Positions 6,592 through 13,025 of a DNA stretch of 13,025 nt are shown in pieces. Location: the NCBI GenBank assembly GCA_017646185.1, contig JAGCNA010000244.1, forward strand, positions 1 to 13,025, given 5' to 3'. Within the stretch, counting starts at the first letter, position 1, and every line of letters starts with the position of its first letter. The notes under the pieces were generated by a model. That model had not been told where the DNA came from and searched no databases. It saw only the letters and a list, made by a program, of their open reading frames with translations. Origin of the DNA: Clostridia bacterium (GTDB lineage Bacteria; Bacillota; Clostridia; Oscillospirales; CAG-382). The translations under genes were made by a program, and so were the position numbers.

Positions 6592-8001
6592 ATGCACAAA
6601 GACCAGGCAGGAGAACTTTTCTTTTCCGAAAACACAAATCTTTTGGAGCAAGCCGCTTATAAATACAGTTTACAGGAACGGGAAGAACCGCAGTTATACA
6701 GAAATCTGTTTGAATACGATTCCGTCCCCAAGGTATCATTTAACCACAGAAACGTTCCCATTAATATGCCGGAGCAGATATGGATAACCGACACTACGTT
6801 CAGAGACGGTCAGCAATCAACTTCCCCTTTCACCGTGGAACAGATAGTTGATCTTTTCAAAATGCTCCACAAATTAGGCGGCAAAAACGGAATTGTCCGC
6901 CAGAGCGAATTTTTCGTATACACAGAAAAAGACAGAAAAGCTGTTGAAAAATGTCTTGAGCTGGGTTATGAATTCCCCGAAGTTACAAGCTGGATCCGTG
7001 CAAACGAAAAGGATTTTCAGATAATTAAGGATCTTGGTCTTAAAGAGACCGGTGTGCTTGTATCCTGCTCCGATTACCATATATACAAGAAAATGGGGCT
7101 TACCAGAAAAACCGCCCTGGAAAAGTATTTGGGTATAGTACGCTCGGTTCTGGAAAACGGAATACATCCCCGATGCCATTTTGAAGATATAACCCGTGCA
7201 GATTTTTACGGCTTTGTAGTACCTTTCGCTTCCGCTTTAAAAGAACTGGGTGACGAGTACGGAGTGCCTGTAAAAATAAGAGCATGCGACACTATGGGCT
7301 ACGGTGTATCCTATCCCGGTGCCGCACTCCCCAGAAGTGTACAGGGTATAATCTATGGACTTCAGCATTATGCGGGTATAAGCTCCGATATGATAGAATG
7401 GCACGGACACAACGATTTTTACAAGGTTGTTACAAACGCTTCTACAGCGTGGTTATACGGCGCATCAGGCGTAAACTGTTCCCTGCTGGGTATCGGAGAG
7501 CGTACCGGCAACTGTCCTCTTGAGGCAATGGCTATCGAATACGCTTCCCTCCGCGGTTCCACAGACGGAATGGATCTTTCGGTAATTACCGAAATCGCCC
7601 GTTATTTCGAAGACGAGCTTTCCTATGAAATTCCTCCCAGAACACCTTTTGTGGGACGTGATTTCAACGTAACCCGTGCAGGTATCCACGCAGACGGACT
7701 GCTTAAAAACGAAGAAATATACAACATTTTTAATACAGCAAAAATACTTAACCGACCTGCTTCCGTAGCTGTTGACGTTCACAGCGGTCTTGCGGGAATT
7801 GCCCATTGGCTTAACCGCTTTTACCGTTTGGAAGAACGCGGTATAACAGTTGATAAGCGTGCTCCTTTTATTCAGACCATGAAGGATGAAATCGACAAGC
7901 TGTACGCAGACGGACGCACCACCGTAATGGGTGATGCAGAGCTTGAATGGATGCTTATGCACGCCGACCTTGAAACCTATAAAAAGTTCAGTCACATCTA
8001 A
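6592..8001 (+). CDS. Probable Re-citrate synthase (isopropylmalate/homocitrate synthase-like, HMGL family)
   Basis: This 469-residue enzyme belongs to the DRE-TIM metallolyase (HMGL-like) family, which condenses an acyl-CoA with a 2-oxo acid. Motifs are DTTFRDGQQS (67-76, metal-binding Asp), the strand with RACDTMGYG (230-238), the metal-binding HGHND (271-275), GIGERTGNCPLEA (300-312) and AGIHADG (363-369). It differs from LeuA by an N-terminal extension of about 60 residues before the first barrel strand and by lacking the C-terminal LeuA regulatory domain. That layout matches my recollection of the Re-citrate synthases of anaerobes such as Clostridium kluyveri, which make citrate from oxaloacetate and acetyl-CoA for glutamate synthesis. 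Homocitrate or (R)-citramalate synthase activity cannot be excluded from sequence alone. The ATG at 6592 follows AAGGAG at 6-nt spacing. It is transcribed alone, between its own promoter and terminator; no leu or nif genes are adjacent. Confidence 0.8.
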   Translation: MHKDQAGELFFSENTNLLEQAAYKYSLQEREEPQLYRNLFEYDSVPKVSFNHRNVPINMPEQIWITDTTFRDGQQSTSPFTVEQIVDLFKMLHKLGGKNGIVRQSEFFVYTEKDRKAVEKCLELGYEFPEVTSWIRANEKDFQIIKDLGLKETGVLVSCSDYHIYKKMGLTRKTALEKYLGIVRSVLENGIHPRCHFEDITRADFYGFVVPFASALKELGDEYGVPVKIRACDTMGYGVSYPGAALPRSVQGIIYGLQHYAGISSDMIEWHGHNDFYKVVTNASTAWLYGASGVNCSLLGIGERTGNCPLEAMAIEYASLRGSTDGMDLSVITEIARYFEDELSYEIPPRTPFVGRDFNVTRAGIHADGLLKNEEIYNIFNTAKILNRPASVAVDVHSGLAGIAHWLNRFYRLEERGITVDKRAPFIQTMKDEIDKLYADGRTTVMGDAELEWMLMHADLETYKKFSHI

Positions 8002-8009
8002 TTTACACA

Positions 8010-8037
8010 AAAAAGCCACGGAACACCGTGGCTTTTT
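8010..8037. terminator. Bidirectional terminator between convergent genes
   Basis: A perfect stem GCCACGG (8015-8021) / CCGTGGC (8026-8032) with an AACA loop is flanked by A5 on the left and T5 on the right. The 12-bp paired structure can end transcription from both sides. It lies between the stop at 8001 (plus) and the sigma factor stop at 8041 (minus). Confidence 0.92.
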
Positions 8038-8040
8038 GTA

Positions 8041-9570
8041 TTAACAAACGTCGAAACATTTTTCTTTGCCGTATTTTGAGGTATATGCGTAAAGTGCCAC
8101 AGCCTTATCGTCTTCGGGCACAGTAACCGCACCGGATTCTGCGGCACAGCCGCCGATAAATCCTACGGTTCTGAAGAATATAGTGCTTCCCACGATGCGT
8201 TCGACTAAATCGGAAACGTGATTTGGCGAGTGAGAACGCATAACCTTTATCGCAGTTTCGGTGAGATAAACGTAAAGGTCTGCCATATCCTTTATTTCAT
8301 CGGATATGATATTTTCCACCTGCTTTATCTCGTCAGTTGTCATAACGGCGAATTCCGCCTTTGTTCTGTCCTCAAGCGCCGTATACAGTTTTTCCTTGCA
8401 GGAGGATTTGCCCGGATATTGATTCTTCTTTGGCAAAACACCGAAATCGGCAAAGGAAATTGCATAGTCATCGTCGATACCTGCATATCCCGCAAAGGCG
8501 AGAGAAGTATATTTTTCCAGATTCTGCAGGTAATCGTAATCCACGCCGTAGTTTATTCCCGTTGCGCCTTTATAAAGCATATCTCTTGTATTATAACGGG
8601 GATTGCTGCTATCAAAACGGGAATGCCCGTTACGCATACACATCCAGAGTAGCGCCCACAAAAGACTGTTATCATCAAGCTCGCAACCGATAAAGTTAAT
8701 GTTGCGTATATCTTCAAGCTTTGTTCTTATTCCTTGTAAGATATTTTTAAGCATTTCTGTACACTCGGAACTTGCGGTTTTGTAAAATTCGTTTGTAAAC
8801 TCCTCGGTAAAAATTACCAGATTGGTCTGATATTTACCGCCGCCGAGGTTTTGCAAAAGTCCGTATTTTTCAAGCAAGCCTATTTCATCCTCAAGATAAG
8901 GTGTTGCCACACCAAGCTCTAACGAAAGCTGGCGTATCGTCATGGGCGTGTAGTAGGTGCTGAGCATAATGTTTCCGGGAAGCTTTCTGTTGAACATATT
9001 CCTATATTCCGCATTGTAACTTCCCGAAAAAATCGTTACAAGTTCAAACTTTGCGGGTCTGTAGCTTTTTTCGCCGTATTCTCTTTCCATACCTATACCT
9101 TCTTTCAAAATTTTTCTGGTTTTAAACAAATAATACTTTACCATTTCCATAGAGATACCAAGTTTTTTTGCAGTATCTGCGCAGGAAAGTCCGTCAAAAT
9201 AATATGCAACCGTACATTCACGGTACTCCTTTGAAAGAAGCGTAAGTTCTCTGCGTAAAAAGTTCAGTTCTTCTTTGGAGCAAAGCTCTTCCAAAATCCC
9301 GTCGGTATAAGGAATATCTTCTTCAAGCTCGGAAAAAGAATTTTTGTTTCTTTTACGCAAAAAGTTTTTATAAGTATTTGCGGCTATTCCCCATACAAAA
9401 CCGTAAAAAGCTGCACGATCTTTTATTTTGTCCTTACTTTGAAGAATGGCAAGTATTATATCACTTGCCAAATCCTCTGCATCCGCTTTATCCGAAACGC
9501 GGGCGAGAGCATATGCAAATATGGTTTTCATATTTTCTTCAACAAATTGTACTGCGCTGTAATCCTCCAT
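8041..9570 (-). CDS. ECF-like sigma-70 family sigma factor with a large C-terminal extension
   Basis: Residues 8-75 form a sigma region 2 domain (ALARVSDKADAEDLASDIIL, then AFYGFVWGIAANTYKNFLRKR). Residues 100-158 form region 4 (LLSKEYRECTVAYYFDGLS, then CADTAKKLGISMEMVKYYLF helix-turn-helix). ECF factors are usually 160-200 residues; this protein has 509. After a linker with FSGSYNAEYRNMFNRKLPGN (181-200) comes a likely winged helix-turn-helix (about 205-250: MTIRQLSLELGVATPYLEDEI, then LLEKYGLLQ). About 250 residues follow that I cannot assign; they are mixed alpha/beta with scattered Cys (270, 296, 311, 391, 475, 505, 509), no clear membrane helix and no zinc motif. No anti-sigma gene is adjacent, so the extension may sense a ligand or regulate the sigma core itself (inference). 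The ATG at 9570 has AAGGAG 9 nt upstream. The target genes are unknown. Confidence 0.85.
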   Translation of the reverse strand: MEDYSAVQFVEENMKTIFAYALARVSDKADAEDLASDIILAILQSKDKIKDRAAFYGFVWGIAANTYKNFLRKRNKNSFSELEEDIPYTDGILEELCSKEELNFLRRELTLLSKEYRECTVAYYFDGLSCADTAKKLGISMEMVKYYLFKTRKILKEGIGMEREYGEKSYRPAKFELVTIFSGSYNAEYRNMFNRKLPGNIMLSTYYTPMTIRQLSLELGVATPYLEDEIGLLEKYGLLQNLGGGKYQTNLVIFTEEFTNEFYKTASSECTEMLKNILQGIRTKLEDIRNINFIGCELDDNSLLWALLWMCMRNGHSRFDSSNPRYNTRDMLYKGATGINYGVDYDYLQNLEKYTSLAFAGYAGIDDDYAISFADFGVLPKKNQYPGKSSCKEKLYTALEDRTKAEFAVMTTDEIKQVENIISDEIKDMADLYVYLTETAIKVMRSHSPNHVSDLVERIVGSTIFFRTVGFIGGCAAESGAVTVPEDDKAVALYAYTSKYGKEKCFDVC

Positions 9571-9603
9571 ACCTGCGATCTCCTTCCGGTAAAGTGTTGG
9601 TTT

Positions 9604-9615
9604 TGAAAGCTTTCA
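9604..9615. repeat. 12-bp perfect palindrome in the sigma factor leader
   Basis: TGAAAGCTTTCA reads the same on both strands. It lies between a weak candidate promoter (9621-9648) and the ribosome site of the sigma factor gene, close to the expected transcription start. It could be an operator, but a palindrome of this size in AT-rich DNA can arise by chance. Confidence 0.4.
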
Positions 9616-9620
9616 TTCAT

Positions 9621-9648
9621 ATAGTAATGGAAATAACGGTTTGGTTAA
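9621..9648 (-). promoter_or_regulatory. Weak candidate promoter of the sigma factor gene
   Basis: On the minus strand, TTAACC (9648-9643), a 16-bp spacer and TACTAT (9626-9621), each matching 4 of 6 consensus bases. The AACC in the -35 box also recalls the AAC core of ECF promoters, so self-activation is possible. The match is weak and I hold it loosely. Confidence 0.3.
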
Positions 9649-9682
9649 CGGGAATTAAAAAAATTATAAAATAAAATAAAAC

Positions 9683-9711
9683 AAAACGCACTCACACGAG
9701 TGCGTTTTTTT
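9683..9711 (-). terminator. Terminator of the acyl synthetase-ACP operon
   Basis: A perfect stem CGCACTC (9687-9693) / GAGTGCG (9698-9704) with an ACAC loop, extended by four A-T pairs. On the minus strand it is followed by a T-rich tail and lies 20 nt past the ACP stop. It also insulates the sigma factor gene downstream. A T7 run on the plus strand makes it formally bidirectional. Confidence 0.88.
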
Positions 9712-9723
9712 AGGTCTTGTTGA

Positions 9724-9945
9724 TTATCTGTTTTCCAGATAGTTTACAACGTCACGAACTGTGATGAGAGAAGCGAGATCTTCATCATCAAAGGTGATAT
9801 CAAACTTTTCTTCGCAAAGAAGAACCAAGTCTGCAAGTTCGAGAGAGTTGAAGCCGAGATCGTTGGTAAGCTCGGAATCGAGAGTGATTTCATCTGCGTT
9901 GATGTTCATTTCTTCAACAAGAATGGATTTAAGTTTTTCAAACAT
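9724..9945 (-). CDS. Acyl carrier protein
   Basis: This 73-residue acidic protein has the ACP four-helix pattern. The phosphopantetheine attachment site is in DLGFNSLELADLV (29-41), with Ser34 as the acceptor. The residue before the serine is Asn rather than the Asp of the usual DSL motif. The ATG at 9945 is preceded by AGAGG at about 8-nt spacing, 12 nt after the synthetase stop, so the two genes form an operon. The pairing suggests a dedicated carrier loaded by the upstream AMP-forming synthetase rather than the general fatty-acid-synthesis ACP, because no fab genes are nearby; this is inference. No phosphopantetheinyl transferase is in the window. Confidence 0.93.
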   Translation of the reverse strand: MFEKLKSILVEEMNINADEITLDSELTNDLGFNSLELADLVLLCEEKFDITFDDEDLASLITVRDVVNYLENR

Positions 9946-9957
9946 GGTTTGTACCTC

Positions 9958-11667
9958 TTATATTTTACTGCGGATTATCTTCTTGGTGGGAGTCTTTTCA
10001 AACTCAACACGTCTGATCTCAATTCCGCGTATTTGCTTGAAGGAAGGCAGACGACGGTTTACGTTCATTATCTGCGTTCTTAATGCGGAGGATATTTCCT
10101 CTTCGGACATACCCTTGAACTTATCGTAATCGGGGAACAATACTGCGGTGAGAACCACATCATCGTCATTTTCTCTGCCCACTACGACACATTCTTTGAT
10201 AACGTCAATATTTTCAAGATATTCTTCGATCTCTTCGGGATAAACGTTTTTACCGTTGGTGAGAACTATAATATTCTTCTTTCTGCCGCTGATAAATATG
10301 TATCCGTCTTTATCAACATAACCGTAATCTCCGGTACGGAAGTATCCGTCTGCAGTAAAGGCTTCCTTAGTTGCTTCGGGGTTGTTATAGTATCCAAGCA
10401 TTACGTTGGGACCCTTAACGCAGATTTCGCCGATCTCACCGGTTTCTGCCTCGTAAACCACACCGTAATTGTTATCAACAATAATCTTTACGCTGGAGCC
10501 GATAGCGGCACGTCCCACGGAACCAACTTTATGAGTTGAGGAGGGGTTAACGGCAACAAGAGGAGAGCATTCGGTAATACCGTAGCCCTGCTCGATTCTT
10601 ATGCCCACAGAATCAAACCACTTAACAATGTCAGGGTTAACAGCAGCGCCGCCGCAAACGATCTTGGTTACGTTTCCGCCAAGATTGTCTATGATCTCCT
10701 TAAACATATTTCTACGAAGATCAATACCTACTTTACGTGCTGCACCAGTGATCGCCATACCTGTCTTAACAGTGCCGGATTTACCCTTTTTCTCTATCTC
10801 ATCGGTAATACGTCTGTAAATAGTATTAACAAACAAAGGAACGAGAACCAATCCGGTAGGCTTGAAGATCGCAACGTTCTTCATAAAGTATTTAAGGCTG
10901 TTATTAAAGCAAATGGTAACACCGCATGTCATTGCAGCGATATTGCCTGCGGTACATTCGTATGTATGGTGAAGAGGAAGTGCAGAGATGTTAACGTCAT
11001 CCGAAGTAAAGTCAACCTCATTTACGCACTGATATACGTTGAACAAAAGGTTGTTCTGGGAAAGCATTACGCCCTTGCTGGTTCCGGTAGTACCGGAGGT
11101 AAATACAAGAGAAGCCAAAACAGAAGTATCGGGACGGAAATTACAGAACGTCTTGTTTCCGCTCTTATAATCTGCAAGACCTTCTTCCATAAGCTTGGAA
11201 AAGGTAAAGTGACCGCGTGCTTCAGAAGCTTCGCAATCATCAAGATTAATAAAGATGCCTTCTGCAGGCTTTGCGTCCTTAACCTTGTCATAATGAGATT
11301 CGGTATAAAAAACACCGTCACACTCTGCATATTCAACAAAGTTGCAAATCTGCTCTGCGAAAAGTTCTTTATCGAGAGGAACTATAACACCGCCGGCAGA
11401 AATAACAGATAAGAACGAGCTCATCCACTCGGGCTTACTTTCACCGACAATGGCAAAGCGTTTTCCATTCCAGCCACGGTTAAAAAGGGTTGTGCCCATT
11501 CCCATAAACCAGTCTTTATACTGATTAAAGCTTACTTCGCGGATATCCTTGCCTACGTAATATTTATATAAAACGTTGTCACCATAAGAATCTGCAACAA
11601 AGTTTACGATATCGTGCATAGAATTAAAAAGCGGATATCTGGGCTTTGTCTCTTTGATCTTTTTCAA
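9958..11667 (-). CDS. AMP-forming acyl-CoA synthetase / acyl-ACP ligase-like protein
   Basis: Members of this family activate a carboxylic acid, usually a fatty acid, as acyl-AMP and pass it to CoA or an ACP thiol. The 569 residues contain the P-loop FTSGTTGTSKG (189-199), the A5 motif YGITE (362-366), and the A7-A8 segment TGDYGYVDKDGYIFISGRKK (445-464) with NGKNVYPEEIE (471-481). The C-terminal PTKKIIR contains the catalytic lysine (562 or 563). Sequence style (YFRTGD, KKNIIV) fits long-chain acyl-CoA synthetases. Because an ACP gene follows 12 nt later, the acceptor may be that ACP. The start is TTG at 11667, with GGAAGG rather far upstream (about 12 nt); the next in-frame ATG (Met17) has no ribosome site. 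A consensus promoter precedes it. The acyl substrate cannot be read from the sequence. Confidence 0.92.
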   Translation of the reverse strand: MKKIKETKPRYPLFNSMHDIVNFVADSYGDNVLYKYYVGKDIREVSFNQYKDWFMGMGTTLFNRGWNGKRFAIVGESKPEWMSSFLSVISAGGVIVPLDKELFAEQICNFVEYAECDGVFYTESHYDKVKDAKPAEGIFINLDDCEASEARGHFTFSKLMEEGLADYKSGNKTFCNFRPDTSVLASLVFTSGTTGTSKGVMLSQNNLLFNVYQCVNEVDFTSDDVNISALPLHHTYECTAGNIAAMTCGVTICFNNSLKYFMKNVAIFKPTGLVLVPLFVNTIYRRITDEIEKKGKSGTVKTGMAITGAARKVGIDLRRNMFKEIIDNLGGNVTKIVCGGAAVNPDIVKWFDSVGIRIEQGYGITECSPLVAVNPSSTHKVGSVGRAAIGSSVKIIVDNNYGVVYEAETGEIGEICVKGPNVMLGYYNNPEATKEAFTADGYFRTGDYGYVDKDGYIFISGRKKNIIVLTNGKNVYPEEIEEYLENIDVIKECVVVGRENDDDVVLTAVLFPDYDKFKGMSEEEISSALRTQIMNVNRRLPSFKQIRGIEIRRVEFEKTPTKKIIRSKI

Positions 11668-11704
11668 TTTATCACATATCCTTCCAATTTAATAGTCATC
11701 CTAT

Positions 11705-11732
11705 ATTATACCCTAAACATCAATATTGTCAA
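11705..11732 (-). promoter_or_regulatory. Consensus sigma-A promoter of the acyl synthetase-ACP operon
   Basis: On the minus strand, perfect TTGACA (11732-11727) and perfect TATAAT (11710-11705) are separated by 16 bp. The expected start near 11698 gives a leader of about 30 nt. Both boxes being exact suggests strong vegetative expression. Confidence 0.88.
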
Positions 11733-11739
11733 GAGAATT

Positions 11740-11769
11740 GCATAAAATTTATGTTTTTCGTACAGATTA
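11740..11769 (+). promoter_or_regulatory. Putative sigma-G (forespore) promoter of the spoVA operon
   Basis: GCATA (11740-11744) fits the sigma-G/F -35 pattern (G-H-A-T-R), and CAGATTA (11763-11769) matches 6 of 7 positions of the -10 pattern CATWHTA, with an 18-bp spacer. The expected start near 11776 lies just before the AGAGGTG ribosome site at 11782-11788. In Bacillus, spoVA is transcribed by sigma-G. No sigma-A promoter is apparent here. Confidence 0.55.
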
Positions 11770-11793
11770 TCCTTAAGAATAAGAGGTGAAAAG

Positions 11794-12243
11794 GTGAACA
11801 GAAAACAATATATTGAGTTTGCGGAGGGGCGCGCCAAGCGCACTTCGTCGTTAAAGAACTGTATTTGGGCGTTTATCACAGGCGGTTTGATATGCGTTAT
11901 CGGTCAGCTGCTGTTTTTTGTATACAGCACATTTATGAAGGATGAAAAAAGCGCATATTCCTTGGTTTCGGTAACGCTGGTGTTTTTGGCGGGGCTTTTT
12001 ACGGGTTTAGGCTTGTTTGATAAGCTTGCAGCCTTTGCAGGTGCAGGGACTCTTGTGCCCATAACCGGTTTTGCAAATTCGGTTGCGTCTCCGGCAATTG
12101 AAGGAAAAAGCGAAGGATATATCAAAGGAGTTGCAACGCAAATGTTTGTAATTGCAGGACCGGTTATTGTCTACGGCTCTGCGTCCAGCGTAATATACGG
12201 CATAATTTATTATATTTATATGGTGATTGCAGGTAATATATGA
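11794..12243 (+). CDS. spoVAC: Stage V sporulation protein AC
   Basis: SpoVAC is an integral inner-membrane protein of spores. With SpoVAD and SpoVAE it moves dipicolinic acid into the forespore and releases it during germination, and Bacillus SpoVAC behaves as a mechanosensitive channel. The 149 residues have a short basic N-terminus and hydrophobic segments at about 22-46, 56-76, 80-95 and 112-147. Between them is the strongly conserved GAGTLVPITGFANSVASPAI (83-102). The start is GTG at 11794, with AGAGGTG 5 nt upstream. Its TGA overlaps the ATG of spoVAD (ATGA), so translation is coupled. No spoVAA or spoVAB lies upstream, which is the clostridial three-gene arrangement. Confidence 0.97.
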   Translation: MNRKQYIEFAEGRAKRTSSLKNCIWAFITGGLICVIGQLLFFVYSTFMKDEKSAYSLVSVTLVFLAGLFTGLGLFDKLAAFAGAGTLVPITGFANSVASPAIEGKSEGYIKGVATQMFVIAGPVIVYGSASSVIYGIIYYIYMVIAGNI

Positions 12244-13025
12244 AAACCGAAATTATTAAATTTGATAACGTATTCCTTAATCAAACCGCTTCTGTTGTCG
12301 GGTCAAAGGAAAAAGAAGGTCCTTTGGGAGATAAATTTGACAGCTTTTGCGAAGATGACCGTTTTGGGCAGGATACCTGGGAAAAATCCGAAACAGAAAT
12401 GGTTAAAAGAACCCTTGAAGCTTTAATAACAAAAAGCGACTACGATTGGAAAGATATAGATTTATTGGCAGGCGGCGATCTGCTGGACCAATGCATCGCA
12501 ACGTCCCACGCCGTAAATAACAACGGTATCCCCTACCTCGGTCTTTACGGTGCTTGCTCTACCGCAGCGGAAGGCTTGATAATAGGTTCTGCTTTTGCGG
12601 AAAAAGGTATGGTTGTGGGAACACTTGCCTCATCACATTTTTGTTCTGCGGAACGGCAGTACAGATTTCCCTTGGAATACGGCAGTCAAAGAACGCCCAC
12701 CGCCCAAAACACGGTAACGGGCTGCGGCAGCTTTTTGTTAAGTCAAAATAAAAGTCATATAAAGATAACGGAAGCGGTAATAGGAAAAATTCAGGATAAC
12801 GGTATTTCGGACGCAAACAATATGGGCGCAGCTATGGCAACCGCAGCTATAGACACACTCACCCGTTATTTGCAAAATTCGGGAAAAGATGTTAATGATT
12901 TTGACCTGATAGCAACCGGCGACCTGGGCCACGAAGGCTTTGAGCTGGCAAAGGAATATGCAAAAAGCACAGGTCTGATTCTGGGAGACAATTTTATGGA
13001 TTGCGGTATGATGATATACGATCTC
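12240..13025 (+). CDS. spoVAD: Stage V sporulation protein AD, N-terminal part (runs off the right edge)
   Basis: SpoVAD is a thiolase-fold protein that binds dipicolinic acid on the spore inner membrane. The window holds 262 codons of a protein that is normally about 335-340 residues. Typical segments are present: GPLGDKFD (27-34), DTWEKSE (45-51), LAGGDLLDQC (76-85), GLYGACSTAAEGL (101-113) with the thiolase-type cysteine at 106, SSHFCSAERQYRFPLEYG (131-148), and ATGDLGHEGFEL (225-236). The frame is open to the window edge. The start ATG (12240-12242) overlaps the spoVAC stop by 4 nt, with AGGT 5 nt upstream inside spoVAC. spoVAE is expected next, outside the window. Confidence 0.96.
   Translation, partial: MKTEIIKFDNVFLNQTASVVGSKEKEGPLGDKFDSFCEDDRFGQDTWEKSETEMVKRTLEALITKSDYDWKDIDLLAGGDLLDQCIATSHAVNNNGIPYLGLYGACSTAAEGLIIGSAFAEKGMVVGTLASSHFCSAERQYRFPLEYGSQRTPTAQNTVTGCGSFLLSQNKSHIKITEAVIGKIQDNGISDANNMGAAMATAAIDTLTRYLQNSGKDVNDFDLIATGDLGHEGFELAKEYAKSTGLILGDNFMDCGMMIYDL

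Noticed and set aside
10966..11412. 148-codon plus-strand open frame
   Set aside because: It is antisense to the acyl synthetase core, with no recognisable protein features.

Overview
The window looks like chromosomal DNA from a spore-forming anaerobic Firmicute of the class Clostridia, probably near the Oscillospiraceae/Ruminococcaceae or Lachnospiraceae. This rests on HPr kinase and ROK glucokinase genes, a long Bacillus-type SRP RNA directly upstream of dnaX-ybaB-recR, a Re-citrate-synthase-like enzyme, and a spoVA operon that begins with spoVAC as in clostridia. The lineage is inferred from gene content and order; there is no 16S rRNA. I see no phage, IS element, CRISPR array or tRNA.

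Layout. Positions 1-3439, minus strand: a four-gene operon read leftwards, DUF2812 membrane protein - hprK - ROK glucokinase - lon (lon is cut by the window edge). Its sigma-A-type promoter is at 3462-3490. Positions 3515-3862, plus: promoter and gene of the large SRP RNA. Positions 3884-6401, plus: dnaX-ybaB-recR, closed by a hairpin terminator. Positions 6592-8001, plus: a single-gene unit for a Re-citrate synthase / isopropylmalate-synthase-like enzyme with its own promoter. It shares a bidirectional terminator (8010-8037) with the convergent gene at 8041-9570, a sigma-70 family (ECF-like) sigma factor carrying a C-terminal extension of about 350 residues. Positions 9683-11732, minus: a two-gene acyl-activating operon, AMP-forming acyl-CoA/acyl-ACP synthetase plus acyl carrier protein, with fully consensus promoter boxes and a terminator. 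Positions 11740-13025, plus: a putative forespore sigma-G promoter, then spoVAC and the first 262 codons of spoVAD.

How the genes work together. The left operon joins carbon-source signalling (HprK acting on HPr, glucose phosphorylation by the ROK kinase) to protein turnover (Lon). The SRP RNA-dnaX-ybaB-recR block is housekeeping: membrane protein targeting, clamp loading and recombination repair. The synthetase and ACP probably form a dedicated acyl-loading pair. SpoVAC and SpoVAD move dipicolinic acid into and out of spores. The least explained parts are the sigma factor extension and the DUF2812 protein whose 3' end overlaps hprK by 62 nt. Most of the window is ordinary core genome, so no claim of a wholly new system is made. 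The sigma factor is the best candidate for new biology.
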